Shown: positions 1 through 8,840, counted from the first letter of the stretch. The stretch: DNA of 64,000 nucleotides from WTFY01 sp965205685 (GCA_965205685.1 OZ242174.1:1736001-1800000); one strand, 5' to 3'. Numbers and translations are program-made. The notes: generated by a model not told the origin, from the letters alone.

Positions 1-234
1 GAAATGCGGCAACACTTCGCTGATTCCACTGCCATTGTTTACGGACACAGCCACATGCTGGTTTGCGACCAGGAGGCAAGGCCCTGGGTGCTGAACCCGG
101 GGGCTGCTGGAAAATCCCGCACCCGGGGTGGTGCATCCTGCTTGCACATGTCAGTCAGCGCCGGGCAGTGGGAGGTCTCCGAGCACCGTGCCCCACAGCA
201 AAAAGCCGACCGCCCTGCTGCACAGGCCTCCTGA
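1..234 (+). CDS. Metallophosphoesterase, YfcE/MJ0936-like (3' end only)
   Basis: Only the last 77 codons are present; the gene begins before the window and the frame is open from base 1. The visible part carries the C-terminal metal-binding motif of calcineurin-like phosphodiesterases (VYGHSHM, about 15 residues in) followed by NPGAAGKSRTRGG, matching the NPGS-x-G-x-x-R-x-G block that closes this fold in YfcE-type enzymes. The family hydrolyses phosphodiesters with two metal ions; the natural substrate of most members is unknown. The tail after the NPG block is rich in Gln, Ala and Pro and probably disordered. It converges with adk on the opposite strand, 76 bases away. Confidence 0.75.
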   Translation, partial: EMRQHFADSTAIVYGHSHMLVCDQEARPWVLNPGAAGKSRTRGGASCLHMSVSAGQWEVSEHRAPQQKADRPAAQAS

Positions 235-310
235 AACCTCTCAAGGACAACCGGTAAAACGGCTGGCAACACCTCGTGCGGCCTGCAAAACGTTCCAGGG
301 TGCAGAGCCT

Positions 311-967
311 TCACGACGCCAGGGCGGCAAATATCCGGTCTCGGATTTCCTCTACTGACCCTACGCCCTCAATCCGGAGGTAGGCTGGTGCATCTGTGCC
401 CTTTTGTTCAGTCCAGCCGGAGTAGTAGCCAATCAGCGGCTTGGTTTGCTGATGGTATACCTTCAGGCGCTCGCGCACGGTCTGTTCCTCATCGTCCTTG
501 CGCTGCACCAGTTCCTCGCCTGTGACATCATCTCTGCCTTCGACACGGGGCGGGTTGAATAGCACGTGATAGGTACGCCCTGACGCCGGGTGCACGCGCC
601 GCCCGCTCATGCGCCGGACAATTTCTTCATCGCTGACATTAATCTCGACCACGCAGTCAATCCCGACACCTTGCTCTCTCAGGCTTTCCGCCTGGACAAT
701 TGTTCGGGGAAAGCCGTCAAACAGAAATCCATTCGCGCAATCCTCTTGTGCAATCCTGTCCCTGATCAACGCAAGGATGGTTTCATCGGAGACCAGGCCG
801 CCTGCCTCCATGATCTTGCGAGCTTCGAGACCCAGGGGCGTACCTGCTTTCACTGCCGCCCGCAGCATGTCCCCTGTGGATATTTGCGGAATCCCGTATT
901 TTTCTGCAATGTAGTTCGCCTGGGTACCTTTGCCCGCACCCGGGCCACCCAATAAGATGATGCGCAT
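311..967 (-). CDS. adk: Adenylate kinase
   Basis: Adenylate kinase interconverts 2 ADP with ATP and AMP in the cytoplasm. The 218-residue product has the P-loop GGPGAGKGT at residues 7-15, the AMP-binding DGFPRT motif near residue 84, and a long LID insert of the bacterial long type (residues ~122-160). The start is set at base 967 because an AAAGGAG ribosome site lies just upstream; an upstream in-frame start at 997 would add ten residues before the P-loop strand and is unlikely. In a cell using AprBA, which consumes AMP to make APS, this enzyme balances the adenylate pool. It diverges from the PPi-type phosphofructokinase gene 279 bases away. Confidence 0.97.
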   Translation of the reverse strand: MRIILLGGPGAGKGTQANYIAEKYGIPQISTGDMLRAAVKAGTPLGLEARKIMEAGGLVSDETILALIRDRIAQEDCANGFLFDGFPRTIVQAESLREQGVGIDCVVEINVSDEEIVRRMSGRRVHPASGRTYHVLFNPPRVEGRDDVTGEELVQRKDDEEQTVRERLKVYHQQTKPLIGYYSGWTEQKGTDAPAYLRIEGVGSVEEIRDRIFAALAS

Positions 968-1246
968 TGTTTTCTCCTTTGATCCGGGGTCGTACAATCA
1001 GAACCGGCGCCACACCTGCCTGCAGATTTCGATACACTTGGCACAAAACCGAGCGACACCCCCAGACAAGCCATGAACTCCGGCCCGGATTATACAGAGG
1101 ATGAACGCGGCTTCTTTGAAAAAATGGATAGCCGATAGAGAATGGGCCCGGAAGAAACCTAGCGGACTGGCCACGACAGCATGCGCTACGGCGCCTGCCC
1201 GGGAAATTCCGGTCCCAACACCTGAACGATTGAAACAGAGGATGGT

Positions 1247-2509
1247 ATGGAAAAACGCAATGCATTTTACGCGCAATCAGGCGGCGTGACCGCGGTAATC
1301 AATGCTACTGCATGCGGAGTGATCGAGACCGCACGCAAGCACAAGGGCAGGATCGGCAAGGTGTATGCCGGTCGCAACGGAATCCTCGGGGCGTTAACGG
1401 AAGACTTGATCGACACCTCCAGGGAGTCCGCGCGTGCGATTGCCGCACTGAGACACACTCCTTCCGGGGCCTTCGGCTCCTGCCGGTACAAGCTGAAAAG
1501 CATCGAGGAAAACCGTGCCCAGTACGAGCGCCTGATGGAGGTTTTCAGGGCTCACGACATCGGCTATTTCTTTTACAACGGTGGCGGAGACTCGCAGGAT
1601 ACCTCGCAAAAGGTCTCGCAACTCAGCCGGAAAATGGGCTACCCGATCCAGTGCATCGGCATCCCCAAGACCGTCGACAATGACCTGCCCGTAACCGACA
1701 ACTGTCCCGGATTCGGGTCGGTGGCGAAATACGTGGCCGTCTCGATCAGGGAAGCGGCCTTCGATGTGAAATCCATGGCTGAAACCTCGACCAAAGTGTT
1801 TGTCATGGAGGTCATGGGACGCCATGCCGGGTGGATTGCAGCGGCAAGCGGGCTTGCAAGGGAGAATGAAGGGGATGCGCCCCACATAATACTGTTCCCT
1901 GAGATTGCCTTTGAACGGAAACGGTTCCTGAGTCGGGTCAAAAAATGCGTGGATCGGCACGGTTACTGTGTGGTCTGCGTTTCCGAGGGCGCACGGTTTA
2001 AAAGCGGCAAATTCTTGGCGGATGCGGGCAGTACGGACGCGTTCGGCCACAAGCAGCTGGGAGGAGTGGCACCAGTCGTTGCAGACATGATCAAGCAGGC
2101 GCATGGCTACAAGTATCACTGGGCCGTGGCAGACTATTTACAGCGGGCAGCCCGGCACATTGCCTCCAAGACGGATGTCGAGCAGGCCTATGCCATGGGC
2201 AAGGCTGCCGTGCAATTTGCATTACAGGGTAAAACCGCGATTCTGCCCGTTATCGTGCGAACCTCAAACAAGCCGTACAGGTGGAAAATCGGCAGCACGA
2301 CATTGGCGAGGGTGGCCAACCGTGAAAAGATGATGCCGCGGTACTACATCACCAAGGATGGCTTTGGTATCACCCAGCGGTGTCGCACTTATCTTGCTCC
2401 CTTGATCCGGGGCGAAGCCTACCCGCCTTACAAAAATGGCCTGCCCGACTACGTTCGGCTCAGGAATGTCCCAGTACCAAAAAGATTGGATACCGAATTT
2501 CAGATCTGA
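1247..2509 (+). CDS. pfp: Pyrophosphate-type 6-phosphofructokinase
   Basis: This 420-residue protein belongs to the phosphofructokinase family. Visible motifs are the N-terminal SGGVTAVINA, GGGDS at residues 112-116, the catalytic PKTVDND at 140-146 and MGRHAGWIAA near 190. The substitutions around the phosphoryl-donor site and the overall length place it with the PPi-using (reversible) enzymes rather than allosteric ATP-PFKs of about 320 residues. In sulfur- and methane-oxidising Gammaproteobacteria such enzymes are thought to work also on sedoheptulose bisphosphate and to replace fructose bisphosphatase in the Calvin cycle. An AGAGGA sequence precedes the ATG. Donor specificity is inferred from family, not proven by sequence. 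Confidence 0.9.
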   Translation: MEKRNAFYAQSGGVTAVINATACGVIETARKHKGRIGKVYAGRNGILGALTEDLIDTSRESARAIAALRHTPSGAFGSCRYKLKSIEENRAQYERLMEVFRAHDIGYFFYNGGGDSQDTSQKVSQLSRKMGYPIQCIGIPKTVDNDLPVTDNCPGFGSVAKYVAVSIREAAFDVKSMAETSTKVFVMEVMGRHAGWIAAASGLARENEGDAPHIILFPEIAFERKRFLSRVKKCVDRHGYCVVCVSEGARFKSGKFLADAGSTDAFGHKQLGGVAPVVADMIKQAHGYKYHWAVADYLQRAARHIASKTDVEQAYAMGKAAVQFALQGKTAILPVIVRTSNKPYRWKIGSTTLARVANREKMMPRYYITKDGFGITQRCRTYLAPLIRGEAYPPYKNGLPDYVRLRNVPVPKRLDTEFQI

Positions 2510-2559
2510 GCAAATCTGCCGGTCTGATTTCCGGATCCATGATTCAGGGCCGGCAACTG

Positions 2560-3150
2560 CTATTCAAATTCACAGCCTTTATACAGGGCAAGGGATCCAG
2601 GGATAATGTTTTCCAGATTTTCGGAAATGCCCTGGGCATGGTGTAGCACGTTCAGGTAATCGCCATCCACTGAAAACAGCAGTTCGCGAATACCTTCCAT
2701 GCCGTCCGATTTCAGGTATGTGTGTGCAATCAGCACTTCTGTTTCACCTGCACGCTCATAGCGTTCCCACTTGATTTCTGCAGGACCCAAATTGGGCAGC
2801 AGATAGTACCTGAAGTAGTGCTCTTTGCCTCTCTCAAGCTGTGCCCTTCTCTCCTTATCCTTGTCCAGGTCTTTCAGCTTGAGCCGGCTGAGATGCAGAT
2901 GATCCACGCGCCATAGCAGGCGGGAGCCAAGCATGAACGTGACCGTCGCTCCCGATGCACTTCTTTGATCCCAGATGTGAAGTTGCCTGCTCAATGCACC
3001 CCCCGGCAACTTGCATCTGAACGTCTTGTCAGGGGAAATATAGTAGCCGTGACTCAGATGCCCGTTCAGCAAGAACGCTGCACAAGAAGAAATTAAAACG
3101 ATACAACCCAAGGCAAGCAGGCTGCGGGCCGGTAAGGCAAACCGGTTCAT
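2560..3150 (-). CDS. Putative lipoprotein of unknown function
   Basis: I do not recognise this 196-residue protein. From the start at 3150 it has a basic N-terminus, a hydrophobic stretch (residues ~9-21) and a Cys at position 23 in the context LISSC, a plausible though imperfect lipobox, so it is probably exported and perhaps lipid-anchored. The rest is soluble, mixed alpha/beta, with a charged segment KDLDKDKERRAQLERGKE in the middle. An upstream GTG at 3192 would add 14 residues without a clear ribosome site. It is convergent with the phosphofructokinase gene and lies downstream of acetolactate synthase on the same strand (93 bases), so the two could be cotranscribed. Confidence 0.65.
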   Translation of the reverse strand: MNRFALPARSLLALGCIVLISSCAAFLLNGHLSHGYYISPDKTFRCKLPGGALSRQLHIWDQRSASGATVTFMLGSRLLWRVDHLHLSRLKLKDLDKDKERRAQLERGKEHYFRYYLLPNLGPAEIKWERYERAGETEVLIAHTYLKSDGMEGIRELLFSVDGDYLNVLHHAQGISENLENIIPGSLALYKGCEFE

Positions 3151-3243
3151 GACAGCGGTACGTACAGGGTGGGCCTGCCTGGGGGACGACACCAGTAATG
3201 AATCTGGGGGCTGGGTTGTAGTGCCCTGACCTGGCAGGCCAGC

Positions 3244-5094
3244 CTAGAACATCTCCGATGCATCGACATCCGTTTTCGAGTCATCCTCTGCCTGGTCCCG
3301 CGAGGGAATGTAGTCACCCGTGATCATCTGATCGTAACTCATTCCTGGTCCGACCATGGGGTAAACCCCGGCATCGGGGTCGATCATGACTTCCAGGAAG
3401 GCGGGGCCTTTGAATTCCATAAATTCCTTGATGACTGGCTGGAGATCTGCATTTCTTTCCAACCGCACCGCATACTCATAGCCATCCGCCCGTGCTGCCC
3501 TGATGAAATCCTTTTTGTGCAAAGACTTGTCGCTGGCAGACAATCTGCCCTTGAAGAACAGTTTCTGCCACTGTTTCACCATGCCGTCACCCAGGTTATT
3601 CAGCACCACGATCTTGATCGGCAGCTCGTAGGTCGTTACCGTCTCAAGCTCACCCAGGTTCATGCGGATGCTGGCATCTCCATCGATGTCAATCACCACA
3701 CGGTCCGGCTGCGCAAACTGGGCACCGATCGCTGCCGGCAGGCCAAAACCCATCGTGCCCATGCTGCCCGAGGTCAACCACAGGCGCGGGGACCTGAAAT
3801 CAAAATACTGCGCGGCCCACATCTGGTGCTGCCCGACGCCCGTACTGATGATCGCCCTGCCTTCCGTGTAGCGGTTGATTTCCTCGATCACGGCATAGGG
3901 CTGGATCAGCGTACTTTGCCTGTCATAGTTCATGGCGTACGTGCTTTTCAGCTCCGCGATGTGTGTATCCCAGGCCGTGTAGTCCTTGGTGAATTTGCGG
4001 GTCTGGGTCCCGTAATCCAGCAGTTTTTTCGTCGCCTGCGGCAACAGACCAACATGGTACCAATCCACTGCTTTTACCTTGTGTATCTCGGAAGGATCGA
4101 CATCGAGATGGGCGATAAACCTTGCCTGAGGGGCAAACTTGTCCGGCACGGCGGCCACACGGTCATCAAAACGCGCACCGATGGCAATCAGCAAATCACA
4201 GTCTTCGACAGCGTAGTTCGCAAACGCAGTGCCATGCATGCCGAGCATGTGCAGGGACCGCTCTCGCGTCGTGTCGTAGGTGCCGATCCCCATCAGCGTT
4301 GTCACCACCGGGATCTTGAATTGATCCGCAAATGCTCGAACCTCATTGACTGCATTCCCGTTGATCACACCCCCACCGGCATAGAGCAGCGGCCGTTCTG
4401 ATTTCTCAAGGGCATCAAACAAAAGACCGCATTTCTCGTCCGACAACAAATTTTCGGCCACTTCGGCGATGCGCTCGCGGTAGCCCCGGATCAGCAATTT
4501 CCCCTTGCCACGAAATACACCCTCCCAGTTTTGTACATCCTTGGGAATATCGATCACAACGGGCCCCGGGCGCCCGGTGCGCGCAATCTCAAATGCCGTG
4601 CGAACTGTCGCTTCAAGCTTCTCGGGATTGGTGACCAGAAAAATGTGCTTTGCCACCGCACCCATGATGTTGGCTACGGGGGCCTCCTGAAAGCCATCAC
4701 TGCCAATCGCTGGCGTCGGCACCTGACCGCTGATCACCACGATGGGAACGGAGTCCGCCATGCAGTCGCGTACCGGAGTGACCGTATTGGTAGCCCCGGG
4801 GCCCGAGGTCACCATCACAACGCCCACCTTGCCACTGGCACGCGCGTACCCTGATGCCATGAAACCGGCACCCTGTTCATTGGCAGGAACAATCAGCGGC
4901 ATGGATTCATTGGTTTCCGCATTGAAGCGGAACACCGCGTCATAAGTCGGGAGGATAGCGCCGCCGCTGTAACCGAATATGACCTCGGTACCTTCCTGGG
5001 CAAGTACATGCATGATGATCTCCGACCCCAGCATGGTGGTCCCAGCCAAAGGATGAGGCGCAGCATCCTCCTCGATTAGCCAAGCAGGTTGCAT
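3244..5094 (-). CDS. ilvB: Acetolactate synthase, catalytic (large) subunit
   Basis: This thiamine-diphosphate enzyme condenses two pyruvates, or pyruvate and 2-oxobutyrate, in the first step of branched-chain amino acid synthesis. The 616-residue product shows the N-terminal catalytic Glu in NEQGA (about residue 73), the central FAD-binding domain, and the C-terminal TPP/Mg motif starting IDGDAS and ending LNN. The glycine-rich turn reads GYSGGAI instead of the common GYPGGAV. No ilvH regulatory subunit or ilvC gene adjoins it, which is unusual for a biosynthetic AHAS. The start at 5094 lacks a clear ribosome site; an alternative ATG at 5034 would begin directly at the conserved core (MLGSEI). 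Confidence 0.93.
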   Translation of the reverse strand: MQPAWLIEEDAAPHPLAGTTMLGSEIIMHVLAQEGTEVIFGYSGGAILPTYDAVFRFNAETNESMPLIVPANEQGAGFMASGYARASGKVGVVMVTSGPGATNTVTPVRDCMADSVPIVVISGQVPTPAIGSDGFQEAPVANIMGAVAKHIFLVTNPEKLEATVRTAFEIARTGRPGPVVIDIPKDVQNWEGVFRGKGKLLIRGYRERIAEVAENLLSDEKCGLLFDALEKSERPLLYAGGGVINGNAVNEVRAFADQFKIPVVTTLMGIGTYDTTRERSLHMLGMHGTAFANYAVEDCDLLIAIGARFDDRVAAVPDKFAPQARFIAHLDVDPSEIHKVKAVDWYHVGLLPQATKKLLDYGTQTRKFTKDYTAWDTHIAELKSTYAMNYDRQSTLIQPYAVIEEINRYTEGRAIISTGVGQHQMWAAQYFDFRSPRLWLTSGSMGTMGFGLPAAIGAQFAQPDRVVIDIDGDASIRMNLGELETVTTYELPIKIVVLNNLGDGMVKQWQKLFFKGRLSASDKSLHKKDFIRAARADGYEYAVRLERNADLQPVIKEFMEFKGPAFLEVMIDPDAGVYPMVGPGMSYDQMITGDYIPSRDQAEDDSKTDVDASEMF

Positions 5095-5534
5095 GATACT
5101 TTAGGAGTCAAAGATGGAAGTCATTAAACCGATGACTATATCGTTAAACCAATTAGGCTGCCAACTGGAGGCAGGCCCCTGTATGCTACCAAGCCCTGAA
5201 AGTGGATGCGCCGGGGCATGTTTGGGCGAGATGCATACCGGTGCGGGCTGCGTGGCGATTTCAAGCACGTTCGGGCATTGATCATAACGAGCGATGCAGC
5301 AAGGACGGATCCTTGAGTGTGATTGAGAAGCAGTTGCGCCAAGAGCCGATAAATGCAGTTATCGAACAGATAAGCCAGACCGCTGACTTTGCTCAAGATC
5401 ATGCTTTCTTCGCACCCGCAAAACTTCCGAAATGGTATAAGGTCGCTTTAAACTACCATAACTATATTTTGGTTGAATCATCACTGTATCGCTATCACAC
5501 TAGAGCGTTACAAAAACAGCCTGGACCCTAGAAT
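5095..5534. other. Intergenic region upstream of ilvB and aprM
   Basis: This 440-base spacer separates the divergent ilvB and aprM genes and must contain the promoters of both. The stretch from about 5430 to 5510 is AT-rich compared with the coding surroundings, but I could not place a convincing -35/-10 pair. It includes a short possible reading frame (5313-5531) described separately. No repeat or RNA gene was recognised. Confidence 0.5.
5313..5531 (+). CDS. Possible small ORF upstream of aprM
   Basis: A frame starting at TTG 5313, preceded by AAGGA seven bases upstream, would encode 72 residues ending three bases before the aprM ATG. The predicted peptide has a Gln-rich helix (VIEKQLRQEPINAVIEQISQ) and an aromatic C-terminal part (KLPKWYKVALNYHNYI). 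I recognise no family. The spacing to aprM would suit translational coupling, but the frame may be open by chance. Confidence 0.2.
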   Translation: MSVIEKQLRQEPINAVIEQISQTADFAQDHAFFAPAKLPKWYKVALNYHNYILVESSLYRYHTRALQKQPGP

Positions 5535-6314
5535 ATGTTCACCGGCAATCCCTTTGCTGAGCTTTCGACCCACATCCCCAGCGCCGTGGCACAGGTCTAC
5601 GTCGTAGTCATGTTTATCCTGGTCGTGGCAGGCACACTGATCGATGTCATACACAAGAAAAGTGCCAAGTACTTTTTTGAAGACTGGGAAAAGTCTAAAA
5701 GCAAGGGGACAAGGCAGGTTGGCAGTGGAGAAATCATGGCCATGGCGGTTCAAACCATGGCAAGTGAAGTACTGACGTCATCGGAATTTTGTTCCACCCG
5801 GCGCAGGATCGCCCATCTGCTGACGATGTACGGCTTCGTCATTTATCTCGTTGCCACCACTATCATGGTATTCGGGTACCCCACCCCGGCCAGTCCGACA
5901 CCGGTACTGTGGCCGTTGCTGTGGAACCTCGGGGCGCTGATGGTTTGTATCGGCGGCTACTGGTTCTGGTTCTTCATTCGGGTCGATGTCACGGCCGAGG
6001 GTTATTCGCCGTTTCGCGTTGTGCAGGCTGACCTGTTCATACTCTCACTGGTGGCAAGTACAACACTGGCCTTGCTGTGGTCATGGCTGCCGACGTCGAT
6101 CATCGGGTGGTTGTTTTTCGGGTTATATGTGCTCGCGACCACGATACTCTTTGGTTCCATTCCCTGGTCCAAGTTCGCGCACATGTTCTTCAAACCCTCA
6201 GCTGCCTTGCAGAAAAGGGTTGCAGAGGCTGCTGGCTCAAGAAGCAATTTACCGGCACCGGCGGACAAGCCTGAGACATTTGGTTCGGCGCGCGGACTGC
6301 CAACGAATTATTAA
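5535..6314 (+). CDS. aprM: AprM, membrane anchor of APS reductase
   Basis: AprM is the membrane protein thought to link cytoplasmic AprBA to the quinone pool in many sulfur-oxidising Proteobacteria. The 259-residue product has about five hydrophobic segments (near residues 17-38, 92-112, 124-148, 170-190 and 195-215) joined by short loops, and a polar, Ala/Pro-rich cytoplasmic tail. It directly precedes aprB (85 bases), the classical aprM-aprB-aprA order of sulfur oxidisers; sulfate reducers use QmoABC instead, so this supports the oxidative direction. Naming rests on topology, size and position as well as family resemblance. Confidence 0.93.
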   Translation: MFTGNPFAELSTHIPSAVAQVYVVVMFILVVAGTLIDVIHKKSAKYFFEDWEKSKSKGTRQVGSGEIMAMAVQTMASEVLTSSEFCSTRRRIAHLLTMYGFVIYLVATTIMVFGYPTPASPTPVLWPLLWNLGALMVCIGGYWFWFFIRVDVTAEGYSPFRVVQADLFILSLVASTTLALLWSWLPTSIIGWLFFGLYVLATTILFGSIPWSKFAHMFFKPSAALQKRVAEAAGSRSNLPAPADKPETFGSARGLPTNY

Positions 6315-6399
6315 ATCAACCTGGTCAATCCCTGGTCAGGCCATCATTTGATCCTCTAGAAAATAATCATTACCCAACAACAGGAGATGACAGAATAGC

Positions 6400-6846
6400 A
6401 TGCCCACTTTCGTTTATATGACTCGCTGCGATGGTTGTGGTCACTGCGTGGATGTCTGTCCTTCGGACATCATGCACATCGATAAGACCTATCGTCGTGC
6501 CTACAATATCGAGCCCAACATGTGCTGGGAGTGTTACTCCTGTGTAAAGGCTTGCCCGCAAAACGCGATTGATGCACGTGGATACGCTGACTTCGCACCT
6601 CTCGGTCACAGCGTGAGAGCGCTTCGTGAGGAAGAAAAAGGCACGATCTCCTGGAAGATCCTGTTCCGTGACGGACGCGAAAAGAATTTTGTCTCGCCGA
6701 TACGGACGACCAAGTGGGGGACTATTCCGTCGCCGGCAGACCTGGAGACGCCCAGTGCAGAAGCGATGCAATCACAGGAACTCGCTCACGAACCGGATGC
6801 CCTCAACATCGACGGCGGGCTACCTACGTGGAAAGGAGCAGTCTAG
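6400..6846 (+). CDS. aprB: Adenylylsulfate reductase beta subunit
   Basis: AprB is the iron-sulfur electron-transfer subunit of dissimilatory APS reductase. The 148-residue protein carries two [4Fe-4S] ferredoxin motifs: Cys10, 13, 16 and 20 followed by Pro, and Cys42, 45, 48 and 52 followed by Pro. The C-terminal tail (residues ~100-148) is the extended arm that wraps around AprA in known structures. The ATG is preceded by an AGGAGA site about 15 bases upstream (CAGGAGATGACAGAATAGC), a rather long gap. The TAG stop overlaps the GTG start of aprA by one base, so the two subunits are translationally coupled. Confidence 0.98.
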   Translation: MPTFVYMTRCDGCGHCVDVCPSDIMHIDKTYRRAYNIEPNMCWECYSCVKACPQNAIDARGYADFAPLGHSVRALREEEKGTISWKILFRDGREKNFVSPIRTTKWGTIPSPADLETPSAEAMQSQELAHEPDALNIDGGLPTWKGAV

Positions 6847-8690
6847 TGGGGTGGTTTAATCGAAGAAAAACGGTTTTTGAAGATTGCGACGTGCTCGTTG
6901 TAGGTGGTGGCATGGCCGGCTGTGGTGCCACATACGAATCCAAATACTGGGGGCGTGACCTCAAGGTGGTCTGTGTCGAAAAAGCCAATATTGAGCGCAG
7001 TGGTGCGGTGGCACAGGGCCTGTATGCAATCAACTGCTACATGGGCATGCAGTGGAACGAAAATCAACCGGAGGATCATGTGCGCTATGCGCGCAATGAC
7101 CTCATGGGGCTTGTCCGGGAGGATCTGGGCTACGACATCGCCCGGCATGTTGATTCTGCAGTGCACAAGTTTGAAGAATGGGGTCTTCCCATGATGCGGG
7201 ACCCGGAAACGGGCCGCTATCAGCGTGAGGGCAAATGGCAAATCATGATTCACGGCGAAAGCTACAAGCCGATTGTCGCCGAGGCTGCACGCAAGGCGGC
7301 GGATGAAGTCTATAACCGGATCATGGTGACCCACCTGCTGATGGACGAGGCGAAATCAAACCGGGTAGCGGGTGCTGTCGGCTTCAATGTCCGTACCGGG
7401 GATTTTCATGTATTTCGTGCCAAGGCAGTGATCGTTTGTGCCGGTGGTGCATCGCATATCTACAAGCCACGTTCTGTGGGAGAAGGCATGGGGCGCACTT
7501 GGTATGCTCCCTGGAGCAGTGCCTCGGCCTACGCACTACCCATACTTGTCGGTGCCAAGATGACACAGATGGAGAATCGGATCGTTCTTGCCCGGTTCAA
7601 GGACGGCTATGGTCCTGTCGGAGCCTACTTCTTGCACCTCAAGACGTACACAGAGAATGCGTATGGCGAGGAATACGAGTCCAAGTGGTATGAGCACACG
7701 AAGGAGCTTGTAGGAGACTACATTGATCATCACCCGACCCCAACCTGCCTACGTAACCATGCTTTTCTTGAAGAGCTGAAAGCAGGCAGAGGTCCTATCC
7801 GCATGGTGACCAAGGAGGCCTTCCAGGATCCGCATAAAGAAACTGTCGGCTGGGAGAATTTTCTCGGCATGACTATCGGGCAAGCCGTGGTTTGGGCGTC
7901 GCAAAACATTGACCCCAAGCACATCAACCCGGAGCTGACAACATCCGAACCCTATGTCATGGGCTCTCATGCGACCTGCTCGGGTGCCTGGGCCAGTGGC
8001 CCCGAGGACGTTGCACCTTCTGACTATCAGTGGGGCTACAACCGAATGATGACCGTTGAGGGCTTGTTTGGTGCAGGTGACACAATCGGCGGCAGTGCGC
8101 ACAAGTTCTCGTCAGGATCCTATACCGAAGGTCGAATTGCGGCCAAGGCTGCGGTGAAGTACGTAAATGACATGAACAGTGAGAAACTTCGGGTCAGCGA
8201 GAAACAGTACGAAGATCTGAAAAAAGAAATCTACCAGCCTCTGGAAAATTACGAGGTTGGCCGTAACGAGATCGTGGCGGGGACCGTCTCGCCAAGCTAT
8301 ATTCTCCCGATCCATGGTCTCCAGCGCCTTGAAAAGATCATGGACGAGTATGTCGGTGGAATCAGTACCAACTACATGACCAATGAGCCCTTGCTCACTC
8401 GTGGTCTGGAGTTGCTGGATATGCTGAAGGAAGACCTTAATCACATCGGGGCCGAAGACCTTCATCAACTGCAAAGGGCGTGGGAACTCCAGCACCGGTT
8501 TATAGCTTCACAGTCTGTGGCTCACCATACGCTGTTCCGCAAGGAGACACGCTGGCCGGGATATTATTACCGTGGTGATCATCCGAAACTCGACGACGAG
8601 AACTGGCACTGCCTCACCTTGTCCCGCTATGACAAGGAATCTGACAGCTGGGACATGGAGAAAGCACCCGTTCACCACATAATCGACTAG
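6846..8690 (+). CDS. aprA: Adenylylsulfate reductase alpha subunit
   Basis: AprA is the FAD-containing catalytic subunit; in sulfur oxidisers it joins sulfite to AMP to make APS, releasing two electrons through AprB. The 614-residue product has the dinucleotide-binding motif GGGMAGCG at residues 20-27 and the fumarate-reductase-type FAD fold throughout, with the family-typical C-terminal end near DMEKAPVHHIID. The start is GTG at 6846, which overlaps the aprB stop and is preceded by GGAAAGGAGC. A longer frame open from 6714 runs through aprB in another phase and is not part of the protein. APS would then be converted to sulfate by Sat or APAT, not seen in this window. Confidence 0.98.
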   Translation: MGWFNRRKTVFEDCDVLVVGGGMAGCGATYESKYWGRDLKVVCVEKANIERSGAVAQGLYAINCYMGMQWNENQPEDHVRYARNDLMGLVREDLGYDIARHVDSAVHKFEEWGLPMMRDPETGRYQREGKWQIMIHGESYKPIVAEAARKAADEVYNRIMVTHLLMDEAKSNRVAGAVGFNVRTGDFHVFRAKAVIVCAGGASHIYKPRSVGEGMGRTWYAPWSSASAYALPILVGAKMTQMENRIVLARFKDGYGPVGAYFLHLKTYTENAYGEEYESKWYEHTKELVGDYIDHHPTPTCLRNHAFLEELKAGRGPIRMVTKEAFQDPHKETVGWENFLGMTIGQAVVWASQNIDPKHINPELTTSEPYVMGSHATCSGAWASGPEDVAPSDYQWGYNRMMTVEGLFGAGDTIGGSAHKFSSGSYTEGRIAAKAAVKYVNDMNSEKLRVSEKQYEDLKKEIYQPLENYEVGRNEIVAGTVSPSYILPIHGLQRLEKIMDEYVGGISTNYMTNEPLLTRGLELLDMLKEDLNHIGAEDLHQLQRAWELQHRFIASQSVAHHTLFRKETRWPGYYYRGDHPKLDDENWHCLTLSRYDKESDSWDMEKAPVHHIID

Positions 8691-8700
8691 GCAACCAGCC

Positions 8701-8830
8701 AAGTCCGTCAGAATCGTTTCCTCCTGGACACACAGGTCGTGCCTGCGACTTGTGTGTGCCGACGGAATTTAGATGCTTGCGAACTGATCCGAGAACCGGT
8801 AGGGTCAGTCCCTGCCGCAGGATCAGGTCC
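8701..8830 (+). other. Two consecutive RNA hairpins between aprA and cbbQ
   Basis: The 150-base spacer folds into two nested inverted repeats. The first pairs 8728-8739 (ACACACAGGTCG) with 8746-8757 around a six-base loop, with one G-U pair, and is enclosed by CCGTC (8705-8709) and GACGG (8761-8765). The second pairs CTGATCC (8784-8790) with GGATCAG (8820-8826) and holds an inner eight-pair stem (8797-8804 with 8810-8817, one G-U) closing a five-base loop. No U-run follows either stem, so they are not standard terminators. The 3' arm of the second covers the only Shine-Dalgarno-like bases before cbbQ. Confidence 0.6.
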
Positions 8831-8840
8831 TTCTATCCCA

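Noticed and set aside
3517..4401. 294-codon open frame on the plus strand
   Set aside because: It is the complement of the ilvB coding region and has no family resemblance; its length reflects codon bias of the real gene.
6714..6845. Longer N-terminus for AprA
   Set aside because: The frame is open upstream but lies inside aprB in another phase; GTG at 6846 has a proper ribosome site and gives the family-standard start.
8728..8757. ANTAR target hairpin
   Set aside because: The loop is six bases but does not have the conserved A at position 1 and G at position 4, and no second small hexaloop hairpin plus terminator follows.
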